This document shows, piece after piece, positions 8,034-15,423 of a stretch of DNA of 64,000 bases. The translations under genes and the position numbers were made by a program. Where the stretch lies: positions 3,472,001-3,536,000 of the forward strand of contig NZ_CP039396.1 in NCBI RefSeq assembly GCF_004803915.1. The letters are read 5' to 3'. Numbering within the stretch: position 1 is the stretch's first letter; every line of letters begins with the position of its first letter. The notes beneath the pieces were generated by a model that saw nothing but the letters and a program-made list of their open reading frames with translations, was not told the DNA's origin and searched no databases. The stretch is from Duncaniella dubosii (GTDB taxonomy: Bacteria; Bacteroidota; Bacteroidia; Bacteroidales; Muribaculaceae).

Positions 8034-8621
8034 TTATTGTATTCGTTCAAATAAAATAGCATCCTTACTTTCCCAAAACTTAGCTTCTGTTATTGCAAAT
8101 CCCAGTTTTGTACAATACGATAGTAGGATGTCTTTATTCACTCTATTTTTGATAAGCCTACGTTTATAATAGCTTTCATCTTCAAACCACTGGACAATAC
8201 CATTTTCATAAAAAATCCATTTAGGGTCTTTCATAGCATATACAGTCCTAACAACTATTCCATTTTGTATGAATTGAAAAGAGTTCATGCTATCAGAGCT
8301 ATCTATATTAGTGATTTGAAAATTGTAACAATCGCATTGTAATTTTGAAGATAAGCAACGAACCAAAGTATTCCAACCGTCCGAGTAGTTGGAATACATA
8401 ACGCTGATATTTTTATTTGTTGCAGGCGCAAAGAAATATGCTTTCTCAAAATGCGCTCCACCTTTTAAGGGACTATTATCATACAAATCAAACACGAATG
8501 GTCTAAACGATAACTTTAGGCTACCATTCTCTAAGAAATCAGCACTTAAAGTTTTTACAATGTCCTCTAACGAGCATTGAAAACAACTAAAAGTGAAATA
8601 TGAAAATTGTTCTATTAGCAT
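8034..8621 (-). CDS. Cytoplasmic protein of unknown family, cassette gene
   Basis: 195 residues, no signal peptide, mixed alpha/beta, rich in aromatic residues. Visible stretches are VMYSNYSDGWNTLVRCLSSK in the middle and KDPKWIFYENGIVQWFEDES in the C-terminal third, the latter resembling the W/E-rich strands of small immunity proteins. No family was recognised. The cassette lies between repeats 4 and 5 with complementary cores. Confidence 0.65.
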   Translation of the reverse strand: MLIEQFSYFTFSCFQCSLEDIVKTLSADFLENGSLKLSFRPFVFDLYDNSPLKGGAHFEKAYFFAPATNKNISVMYSNYSDGWNTLVRCLSSKLQCDCYNFQITNIDSSDSMNSFQFIQNGIVVRTVYAMKDPKWIFYENGIVQWFEDESYYKRRLIKNRVNKDILLSYCTKLGFAITEAKFWESKDAILFERIQ

Positions 8622-8662
8622 GATGAACTATATTTTAACGAATTAAGCTATTTTCAGCCATT

Positions 8663-8717
8663 GTTTATAATGGGATAGCAGGGAACGGCTTGCCGTTACC
8701 CTGCTTCGTTAACATCA
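8663..8717 (-). repeat. attC-like repeat 4
   Basis: Left core GTTTATAATGG, middle arms AGCAGGG/CCCTGCT, inner AACGG-cttg-CCGTT, right core GTTAACATCA, complementary to TGATGTTAA at 9137-9145. From 8676 onward it is identical to repeat 10 from 4879. Confidence 0.8.
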
Positions 8718-8728
8718 TATTGTACGCA

Positions 8729-9121
8729 TTATTCAGCTTCGTTTGGGTTACCGACCTGTCTTTTCTCTACGACCCGAACAAGCTGATATTTGTATATGCT
8801 ACCGTCTGCTGGTGGATTTGCCAAAGTTGTCTTATTGACACGCAAATCGTATTCATAGCCTTTCTCATATTCGAAGCCCTGAATACCGCAGAATGCCAAA
8901 GGACGATATTCATCCTCTCCCTGCTCCTTGACGAGCATACATTCTATCGGAAATTCTCCTTCCGAATCAAATAAATCATACATAATTCCAGTTTCAGAAG
9001 AAACATACATCGTTACTTCTTTTGTGATGTCCTTTGGCTCATCTTCATTCATGCAAGCTGTCAGCCCCAATATGGTAACAAAGGCTATCAGCAGCGTTAC
9101 TAAATAAATTTTCGTTCTCAT
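8729..9121 (-). CDS. Small lipoprotein, cassette gene, copy 2 of 2
   Basis: Identical in protein sequence to the lipoprotein at 4932-5324 (130 residues, lipobox LTAC, acidic start of the mature chain). The duplicated block runs from 8676 to 9151, matching 4879 to 5354, so it includes the gene, its short leader and most of the 3' repeat, and both ends fall inside array repeats. That pattern fits duplication by cassette excision and reinsertion or by repeat-mediated exchange. Absence of divergence implies a recent event. Confidence 0.75.
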   Translation of the reverse strand: MRTKIYLVTLLIAFVTILGLTACMNEDEPKDITKEVTMYVSSETGIMYDLFDSEGEFPIECMLVKEQGEDEYRPLAFCGIQGFEYEKGYEYDLRVNKTTLANPPADGSIYKYQLVRVVEKRQVGNPNEAE

Positions 9122-9136
9122 ACTTATTAGGGTTAT

Positions 9137-9194
9137 TGATGTTAATGGTTTAGCGGGGAACGCTGTTAGGCGTTATCACGCTTTGTTAGCTACC
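9137..9194 (-). repeat. attC-like repeat 3
   Basis: Left core TGATGTTAATGG, arms AGCGGGG/CACGCT, inner AACGC-tgttag-GCGTT, right core GTTAGCTACC, complementary to GGTAGCTAA at 9895-9903. Confidence 0.8.
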
Positions 9195-9877
9195 TCTTTT
9201 GTATTTTCCAATTCTTCAATGGTTCTCAAACACATTCCTTTAATGCTTTTGTTTGAGGATTTCTGATAGACTAAACGTAAACTGTTTAGAATATCCATTC
9301 GTTGATTATTTGTCATAGTACCACCAAAGAAATGATTGTCGCCGTTAGCAACTCCGGTGCAATGCCGTCTTATTCCCAGTGTAATGTGACTTATAGTAAG
9401 CAAATCTCTTTTCTTCAACATTACATTACAGAATATGCCCCATACATCATTATCCCCCATATATCCTATTATAGAACCTGACATTTGGCGGACTATCGCA
9501 CTTGAATGATGTGCATATTGTTTTGCAATCTCATAAGCTCGTTGCTTAAACTCCACACAAGAGGATTCTTTTGCAAAATCTTTGGCATAACAGCGGTGAT
9601 CTATGTATCTTTCACATACCATAAGCAATATTAGTAAATACTCCCAAAGTAATTTTTCTTCTGCTTCTTGATGTAAAACCCGAATTAACTTTTCTCGGTT
9701 ATCCGAAGATAAAAACCAAGTTTGCACACTTAATGTGTCACAGGTCTTTCCGAACAACTCGCTACGGGATGCCATAGATATAAATTTCACATAATTTTTT
9801 CGTTGCACTACATTTTCAGATTGTAGTTCTTCCAGTGCGACATCCAATGTTTCTTTGGTGTACTTATACTTTCTCAT
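9176..9877 (-). CDS. Helical-repeat (HEAT/ARM-like) protein, cassette gene
   Basis: 233 residues, soluble, almost entirely alpha-helical by eye, with amphipathic helices spaced as in HEAT/ARM proteins (ETLDVALEELQSENVVQRKN; EFKQRAYEIAKQYAHHSSAI; VRQMSGSIIGYMGDNDVWGI). Such scaffolds are common among toxin-neutralising proteins but also elsewhere. The final codons (EVANKA) and the stop fall inside repeat 3, so the attC-like element supplies the C-terminus. Cassette cores at 9896-9903 and 9186-9193 are complementary. Confidence 0.65.
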   Translation of the reverse strand: MRKYKYTKETLDVALEELQSENVVQRKNYVKFISMASRSELFGKTCDTLSVQTWFLSSDNREKLIRVLHQEAEEKLLWEYLLILLMVCERYIDHRCYAKDFAKESSCVEFKQRAYEIAKQYAHHSSAIVRQMSGSIIGYMGDNDVWGIFCNVMLKKRDLLTISHITLGIRRHCTGVANGDNHFFGGTMTNNQRMDILNSLRLVYQKSSNKSIKGMCLRTIEELENTKEVANKA

Positions 9878-9895
9878 TTTAATTCAATTTGCATG

Positions 9896-9952
9896 GTAGC
9901 TAATGGTTTGCAGCTTGCCGCCGTTTAGGCGGAACAGGTGCTTGTTAGCTAC
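9896..9952 (-). repeat. attC-like repeat 2
   Basis: Outer arms GTAGCTAA and TTAGCTAC are perfectly complementary; inner GCCGCC-gttta-GGCGGA. The right core GTTAGCTACG complements CGTAGCTAA at 10601-10609. Confidence 0.8.
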
Positions 9953-9957
9953 GTTCC

Positions 9958-10581
9958 TTATTGTTCCATTTTCCGTTTTACAATATCTATAAATTCCTCT
10001 TTAGTCATGAACTTGTTTAGAAAGTCTTCTAACGCTCCCTCATTAGTAACATCTGTGAAAAACACCTCATGGTCTGTACTCCAGACAATCGGATTCTCTA
10101 TATTGAGGTCTGATAAACAGATGTAATAGTAATTGGGATAACTATCCGTATAAAGCAATCCTATAAAGGCGGGAGTGGCACAGGTTGAATGTTGAATGAT
10201 TTCGCCCAACTCTGCATCATCTGAAAACCAATCATTCCATTCTTCAAAATCTTTTGTCCCTTCTTGAAACGGTGTAAAAGGTTTGGCAACCCAAAATAAT
10301 TGCCTGCGAGGTTCTTCATTCAATGTATAGTAGGCATCTGCCATTTTCTTGTAGAATGCCTCTTTGTCAGAATTGAACAAATCCGTATTTTCATCCACCC
10401 AATCGCCCAATCCTTCAATCGGTTCTGTGTCTTCAGCAGATAGCCAAGGCGTATCTTCCGGCTTTTTATACAATGCGGTATTAAAAGTTATAGCACACAA
10501 GTCTTCGGATAAAGACGTTCCTTTTACATTGGTGACATTACCGCCTAATTGCTTTATTCGGTTTATAATTTCCTGTTTCAT
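9958..10581 (-). CDS. SMI1/KNR4 (SUKH)-like protein, first cassette gene
   Basis: 207 residues, acidic, cytoplasmic. The C-terminal part (YYYICLSDLNIENPIVWSTD, then HEVFFTDVTNEGALEDFLNK) has the strand-loop-helix pattern of SUKH-superfamily immunity proteins, in which a ligand-binding beta core is followed by a closing helix. The assignment is tentative because the N-terminal W-x-x-L-P-type motif is not clear. This is the cassette closest to the recombinase and so, by analogy with integrons, possibly the most recently acquired. The cassette runs from 10609 to repeat 2. Confidence 0.6.
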   Translation of the reverse strand: MKQEIINRIKQLGGNVTNVKGTSLSEDLCAITFNTALYKKPEDTPWLSAEDTEPIEGLGDWVDENTDLFNSDKEAFYKKMADAYYTLNEEPRRQLFWVAKPFTPFQEGTKDFEEWNDWFSDDAELGEIIQHSTCATPAFIGLLYTDSYPNYYYICLSDLNIENPIVWSTDHEVFFTDVTNEGALEDFLNKFMTKEEFIDIVKRKMEQ

Positions 10582-10600
10582 GACTTCTATTTTTTTCGTT

Positions 10601-10676
10601 CGTAGCTAATGTATTTGTAAGATCACCCGTAGGTGCTGTTTATTGTGGTAAACGTCACCCGGCAGGTGTGTTTCCT
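10601..10676 (-). other. Array head: candidate primary insertion site (attI-like)
   Basis: This is the left boundary of the first cassette (CGTAGCTAATG) joined to DNA unlike the other repeats. The region has two stem-loops of its own: CACCCG-taggtg and an inverted repeat GGTGC-tg-TTTA / TAAA-cg-TCACC (about 10632-10659). It lacks the GGGGAAC...CGTTATC interior of the cassette repeats. Position next to the BatD-like gene and recombinase, with only half of the repeat conserved, is what an integron-type attI would look like. Inference only. Confidence 0.4.
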
Positions 10677-12048
10677 AATCTCTAATAGCTGCACTCTGTG
10701 TCAGTGCGTCCCTTATTCTTCGAACATTCCGTTTGGCATAACCGAACGAGAATGGCGAAGTACGCTTGTTCAGGTCATTCACACTGTTGACCCATACCTG
10801 CCCTTTGTCGAACACGATGAAAATCTGCTCTCCCCATGTCAGATGCCAGATGGCGGGATTGGTATGCGCCACGATGCAGTCCTCACCGTAATGATCAACA
10901 TCCCAGTCATAAGTTGCCGCCAGATTATATATCCTGTCGTAAATCGCCTGCTCGTCCAGCGTGGTCGGTATGCTTTGGAAATCCAGCTTGCGCCGCTGGT
11001 GGCGATATGACAGATAAGCAAGCGGCACAAACGCAATGCCGAGCCAGAAAAAGACAGACATGAACAGACTGTCTGTATAGATCGCAACTCCCGTTGTGGC
11101 AAGAAACAGCACGGAAAAAAGCAATAGCGTGTGCGATACGCCATAATGGGTATACGCCCAGCTTACAGTCAGAGGCAGAGCCTTCTTTTCCAACACGAAT
11201 TCGGCAAGAAGGGCATCCTTATCCTCTCGGTAGCGACGTCTGCAAGCAAGCCACCATGCCAACTCGAACAATGCGCCTGCAACCACGATGGCAATAAGGA
11301 AGTCCGCACCGGCTAATTTGCCTTTTTTCGGTTTGACGGAATATGGTTTGCCACCAAAGGTCAGCTCCTCGCAGGACACCTCATAACTGTCATCGTTAAA
11401 GAAATACTCGTAAACGTATTCTTCCTTGCCGTTGGAAATTGAAAAGGACTTGCGGGTAGGTCGGAATATTTTCCCGTTTATGGACAGCAGTGGCGGGTTC
11501 TGGTCGGGACAGGCATTGCAGGTCAGCGTGGCACAGTATTTTGCGTAACCGCCGGCCATACGTCCCACCTTCAAACTGCATTTCAGTTTGTTCATATCCA
11601 CTACGGCAGGATGTACGGTTACACGGCATTCCGGGGTGGTATATGTCCGGTTGCCTACCTTTACGGATGCGGAAGGGAGTTCGACCTCTCCGCTCTGTCT
11701 GAACTGCACAATATAACTGAATCCGCTTTCACGGCTCTTTCTTCCCACTCCGTTTATAATGGCGTAGCTACTGCCTTCATGTGACTTCGGACCTTCTATC
11801 ACTTCAATGCTGCTGTTGAATACCGGAGGAGAAACCGAATCGAATTGTGCATTGACCAGCGCATACGTCAGTTCCACCACTTGTCCCGCACGGATCTCCC
11901 GCATCGTGTCAGCCTTTATGTGGAAATACACGGAGTCTGCTGTAGTCGAAGCGCACACCCGAACTACCGACAACAATGCGGATATCAATATACAGTAGAT
12001 TTGCATGCTACTGACTGGCGGTCTTGTTATGTTGCCTTTATTTTTCAT
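10675..12048 (-). CDS. BatD-like membrane protein
   Basis: 457 residues. A signal peptide (about 16-35) is followed by a periplasmic beta-rich region like the N-terminal part of BatD proteins: G-Q-V-V-E-L-T-Y-x-L early, PPVFNSSIEVIEGP, then a GEVELPSASVKVGNRTY strand typical of that family. One membrane helix lies near residue 255, two more near 300-345 (LFSVLFLATTGVAIYT and MSVFFWLGIAFVPLAY), and a cytoplasmic tail follows. BatD belongs to the Bat (aerotolerance/MoxR-associated) loci, but no other bat genes are here. It lies 30 bp downstream of the recombinase and just before the cassette array, so it may be part of the array's fixed backbone. Confidence 0.65.
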   Translation of the reverse strand: MKNKGNITRPPVSSMQIYCILISALLSVVRVCASTTADSVYFHIKADTMREIRAGQVVELTYALVNAQFDSVSPPVFNSSIEVIEGPKSHEGSSYAIINGVGRKSRESGFSYIVQFRQSGEVELPSASVKVGNRTYTTPECRVTVHPAVVDMNKLKCSLKVGRMAGGYAKYCATLTCNACPDQNPPLLSINGKIFRPTRKSFSISNGKEEYVYEYFFNDDSYEVSCEELTFGGKPYSVKPKKGKLAGADFLIAIVVAGALFELAWWLACRRRYREDKDALLAEFVLEKKALPLTVSWAYTHYGVSHTLLLFSVLFLATTGVAIYTDSLFMSVFFWLGIAFVPLAYLSYRHQRRKLDFQSIPTTLDEQAIYDRIYNLAATYDWDVDHYGEDCIVAHTNPAIWHLTWGEQIFIVFDKGQVWVNSVNDLNKRTSPFSFGYAKRNVRRIRDALTQSAAIRD

Positions 12049-12077
12049 TTCCGGTTCTGCAATTTAACAGTTGCACA

Positions 12078-12853
12078 TTATGTGTTATCCAATGAATCAA
12101 GCGGATTCGGTATGCTCGACTTGTGGGCACTTGTAACATGAAGGTAGATGCTCGTAGTCTTGATGTCGTTGTGTCCCAGAAGCTCCTGAATGGTGCGAAG
12201 GTCGGTTCCCTGCTCCAGCAGGTGAGTGGCAAAGGAGTGGCGGAGCATGTGTACGTGTACCCAGTGTCTGATGCCGGCTCGATCGGCGGCTTCCTTCAAC
12301 ACTTTCACCAATGCACTTGCCGAATATTGCTCTCCGGGTGTTTCGCCCTCGAACAGCCATTTTTGCGGGCGATATTCCTTGAAATATTCCCGAAGTTCGC
12401 ACAATACCTTCTCCGACAGCAGCGAGTAGCGGCATTTTTTGCCCTTGCCCATAATGCGAATCAGCATACGTTCGCTCATAATATCCTGCGGAGTGAGGTT
12501 AAGCAACTCGCTCCTTCTCAATCCTGCGGAATAAATCAACGAAATCATACAGCGATGCTTGCGGTTTGCAAGGCATGAAAGAATGCGCCGCACCTCGTTG
12601 CGGCTCAACACTTCGGGCAGGCTCTTGTACTCTTTGGCACGGGTGATGCCGCCGTAGTATTGCCGTTTGCCGCCTTTCACCTGCTCGTAGTAGAACTTGA
12701 TGGCGTTGATGCGCATATTCTGTTGCGACACCGAGATTTTCTTCTCGTTCACAAGGTAGAGTATGTAGCGGTTGATGTCGGCAACCTTCAGACGGTCGAT
12801 GTTACGCCCCTTGTGATATTCCATGAAGTCGCTGAAATAGGCACGGTATGTTT
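12078..12853 (-). pseudogene. Tyrosine recombinase of the cassette array, C-terminal part (split by IS66)
   Basis: This carries the end of the SAM-like DNA-binding domain and the whole catalytic domain. The active-site set is visible: Arg in SAGLRRSELLNL, Lys in GKGKK, the HMLRH motif, the LLGH motif and the Tyr in TTSIYLHV. It resembles XerD and IntI (LRHSFATHLLEQGTDLRTIQ) but lacks the extra segment typical of integron integrases before the catalytic histidine. Removing the IS66 copy and one 8-bp target repeat joins position 15424 to 12845 in frame (...STVKTY + RAYF...) and restores 368 codons. The element is therefore the only visible lesion. Confidence 0.85.
12846..12853. repeat. IS66 copy A target-site duplication, left
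   Basis: GTATGTTT directly before the element; the same 8 bp follow it at 15424-15431. Confidence 0.9.
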
Positions 12854-12913
12854 GTACAACCGTCCGCGACAGCAGGTATAGCTTAAAAAAATAGCCGTCC
12901 AGGTTTTGGGCGG

Positions 12914-14515
12914 CTATTTTTGTGAGAGTTTCCAGCGGTCGGGAAGCAGGTCGCGGTATTTTTCGATCGGGGTGTTTGGCGGCCATGCGGCACATCGGTC
13001 GATTATGTCGCAGAAGTAGTCGAAGACGTTGACTCCGCAGCGGTGGCAGGTGATCGCAAGAGAGTGGTACAGGGCGGCGGCTTCGGCTCCGGAGTGGGAG
13101 CCGATTGTAAGTCGGCGACGGGTCAGGGATATGTAGCGGTTGATTCGCTCGACTTCGTTGTTGTCGAGTCTGTAGGTGGGTGAGGCAAAGATGCGTGGTA
13201 TCTCGTCCCATTGTTTGAGTGCATGTTCGGTGGCGGCGAGCAGCGGGTCGTCGGGTGGCACGCCGATGCGGTCTTTGACTGCTGTCAGTCTCATGCGGAT
13301 TTTCTCGAGCATCACCTTGGAGTATCGTTGTCTCCACTCAAGGTGCTTTCCCGCCGTCCATCCGTCTTTGCCTATGCGGTGCTGATGCTCGAAGTGGTAA
13401 AGGAGTCCGAAGAGCTTTGCTATTTCCTGCGCCTTTGGATTGTCTTTCAGATCGAGAAACTTTCGCTTGATGTGCTGCAGGCATGGCAAGCGTTTTATCC
13501 CGCTCATCCCACCGATTCCGATATGCCGGTATCCCGAGTAATAGTCGCACTGGAAGGCTCCGTTGAAGCCTTTTATGTGTTGCTCGAAGACTTCGGCCGA
13601 GCGGGAGCCGTCGTCATAGAAGAAGTACACAAGCCCGGTTGTCATGCCGACGAACACCCATATGTAGCCTTTCTTGATCTTTCTTCCCGAAGGAGTTGCC
13701 ACCTGCAGCCGCACTTTCTGATAGGTCTCGTCACCGCAGATATAATTGTCCGCGACTATTGCCTGACCCAGCGCCTTGTATAGATTTTCCAGATGTACCC
13801 TTACCTTACTTACGAGCTTCTGTGCGGTGCCTTTGTCAAGGTCGAAGCCGTGGGCACGGAAGTATTCGACAGCATTTTCAAGTGGCATGCAGTGGAGATA
13901 GCGTAGCTCGGCGAGTCCGGCTATGAAGGAAGATGTATACTGCGAGTTAAGCAGCGGTGTGGCGGGTGCGGAACCTTTGTATATTTTCTCGTCCTGCACG
14001 TATTTTCTGACCTTGTAGATAATTTTTTTGAAGCGCATCGGCTCCATGACGTAGCGCACGACATCGCACTCGCCGATAAACGTCGCCGCCTCGGGATTGA
14101 AGTCCGGACTGTCAGGCTCCACTATAATGGTCTCCACCTCACACTCCGGATGCGTCTTCCTTTTGGCGCCGTTGTTGGTACGTTTCTTCTCTGGCTTCTG
14201 CTGTCGAGTTTCGGATGTGGCAGGAGTCGTCACCGGTTTCTTCTGACGCTCCGACGGCGAGCCCTGCAGACGCTGCACTGCCTGACGCGCGGCTTTCTCT
14301 TTGCTCAGTTCCGCACTTTTGCCTTTCATAGCCTCCTCCATTGAGGCCATTTGCTTGCGCAGTTCATCTACAGTCGCCACAAGCTTCTCGTTGGTCGACT
14401 GCAGCTTTTCATTGGATAAAGTAAGCGAGCTGACAGAGGCCAACGCCTCGTCGAGCCGCCCTTGAAGGAACTCGATCTGACGTTGCAGAAACTCTATCAA
14501 CTCGTTCTTTTTCAT
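12914..14515 (-). CDS. tnpC: IS66 family transposase (TnpC)
   Basis: 533-residue transposase. The N-terminal leucine-rich coiled coil (EFLQRQIEFLQGRLDEALAS) is followed by a basic spacer and the IS66 zinc-binding/central region. The DDE catalytic core is recognisable by YICGDETYQKV (first Asp), QCDYYSGYRHI (second Asp) and LDNNEVERINRYISLTRR (Glu). The C-terminal IS66 tail ends near DLLPDRWKL. It catalyses excision and insertion of the element. The gene has its own TAACTTTA box and a TTG 20 bp upstream. The gene is intact, so the copy may be active. Confidence 0.95.
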   Translation of the reverse strand: MKKNELIEFLQRQIEFLQGRLDEALASVSSLTLSNEKLQSTNEKLVATVDELRKQMASMEEAMKGKSAELSKEKAARQAVQRLQGSPSERQKKPVTTPATSETRQQKPEKKRTNNGAKRKTHPECEVETIIVEPDSPDFNPEAATFIGECDVVRYVMEPMRFKKIIYKVRKYVQDEKIYKGSAPATPLLNSQYTSSFIAGLAELRYLHCMPLENAVEYFRAHGFDLDKGTAQKLVSKVRVHLENLYKALGQAIVADNYICGDETYQKVRLQVATPSGRKIKKGYIWVFVGMTTGLVYFFYDDGSRSAEVFEQHIKGFNGAFQCDYYSGYRHIGIGGMSGIKRLPCLQHIKRKFLDLKDNPKAQEIAKLFGLLYHFEHQHRIGKDGWTAGKHLEWRQRYSKVMLEKIRMRLTAVKDRIGVPPDDPLLAATEHALKQWDEIPRIFASPTYRLDNNEVERINRYISLTRRRLTIGSHSGAEAAALYHSLAITCHRCGVNVFDYFCDIIDRCAAWPPNTPIEKYRDLLPDRWKLSQK

Positions 14516-14593
14516 GGTGTAAAGTTACAAAAAATATCTGACATTTGCAACTTTCCACGCCATTTATTTATTTGATTAACAAATTATTAAGCC

Positions 14594-14953
14594 TTATTTT
14601 ACGGCCATTCTGAAGCGATTTTCGACCATCACCTTCACAGGCGTGAGGCCCCTCATCAGCATATAGAAATCGTCCCATTGGAGCCTGCGCACGCCGTCAT
14701 CGCCCTTTTTGAGCACCTCCCGGAAACGGCCTCGCGACAGTCTTTTTGTGTACATCAAAAATCCGTCGCCATCCCATTTCAACGCCTTCATGGTCTTGCG
14801 GTCCTTTGAGAAAAACACATACACATCGCCCGATGCCGGAGAATGCCCCTTCCACGACCACACCATCTGGGCCAGACCCCGGATGCCGTAGCGCATCGAT
14901 ACCGGCTGCCGGCATACCCAGAGCCGCATATCCGCCTCAAGACTCCACATCAC
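14594..14953 (-). CDS. tnpB: IS66 accessory protein TnpB (Orf2)
   Basis: 119 residues of the IS66 Orf2 type: the pattern M-R-x-G-I-x-x-L-A, then the strand GDVYVFFSKDRKTMKALKWD and G-x-L-x-x-K-R-L is the family signature. It is required with TnpA for IS66 transposition, though its mechanism is poorly known. The start overlaps the end of the upstream accessory gene by 17 bp, indicating translational coupling. Intact. Confidence 0.92.
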   Translation of the reverse strand: MMWSLEADMRLWVCRQPVSMRYGIRGLAQMVWSWKGHSPASGDVYVFFSKDRKTMKALKWDGDGFLMYTKRLSRGRFREVLKKGDDGVRRLQWDDFYMLMRGLTPVKVMVENRFRMAVK

Positions 14954-15353
14954 TCCTGCGTGTCATGACATCCACCAGAAGCGCCAGCCCCTCCGCGCTT
15001 ATCTCTCCCAGACTCACGCCTCGGCCCCAACCGAGTTCGATGTGCACGTCACGCACGACACTGGTGGCACCGACATCCCGGCTCTCATCCGCAACCTGAA
15101 TACCGGGAACCTTAACCTCCCGGAATAACGGCCCGCCACCTTCCCGCGACGAATCCGGTCTCTCCGGCAGACTGCGTTGATAATCGCTTATGCTGATTTT
15201 GCGGCGCCGAAGCCACTCATAAAGCCGCTGGACGTTGACGCCGGTACCGGCACAGAAACGGTTCAATGCGATATAGCCGTCTGTCTCGCATTGATTCTTG
15301 TAACGCGTCCATGTCTCTGAATAGACATCGGACAAAGACTTGTTATAACCCAT
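14937..15353 (-). CDS. tnpA: IS66 accessory protein TnpA (Orf1)
   Basis: 138 residues from the ATG at 15351-15353; a TTG six codons upstream is less likely. It has an N-terminal helix-turn-helix-like segment (IALNRFCAGTGVNVQRLYEW) and a C-terminal region ending in GLALLVDVMTR, the IS66 Orf1 layout. It is the first gene of the element, placed just after a promoter box, TATCTTTG on the minus strand, close to the right-hand terminal repeat. Confidence 0.9.
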   Translation of the reverse strand: MGYNKSLSDVYSETWTRYKNQCETDGYIALNRFCAGTGVNVQRLYEWLRRRKISISDYQRSLPERPDSSREGGGPLFREVKVPGIQVADESRDVGATSVVRDVHIELGWGRGVSLGEISAEGLALLVDVMTRRSDVES

Positions 15354-15423
15354 GATTCTTTTTGTCGACAAAGATACAACTCTCTTTCGGAGTTCGTCAA
15401 TATGCTATCGCGGATGGTTGTAC

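Larger units (their letters stand above)
12854..15423 (-). mobile_element. IS66-family insertion sequence, copy A, inside the recombinase gene
   Basis: 2570 bp, bounded by terminal inverted repeats beginning GTACAACC(A/G)TCCGCGA(T/C)AGC and by 8-bp direct repeats GTATGTTT, as expected for IS66. It encodes the usual three genes (two small accessory proteins and the large transposase), reading right to left, with a terminator hairpin (12887-12921) at the end of the transposase gene and a TATCTTTG promoter box just before the first gene. It is the same length as copy B at 35839-38408 and appears identical, in the opposite orientation. Confidence 0.95.

Noticed and set aside
2032..10676. CRISPR array
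   Set aside because: Repeats are 53-59 bp imperfect palindromes separated by whole genes, not short constant repeats with short spacers.
13211..13783. 190-residue open frame antisense to the IS66 transposase (also in copy B)
   Set aside because: Shadow of a real, well-conserved gene in another frame.
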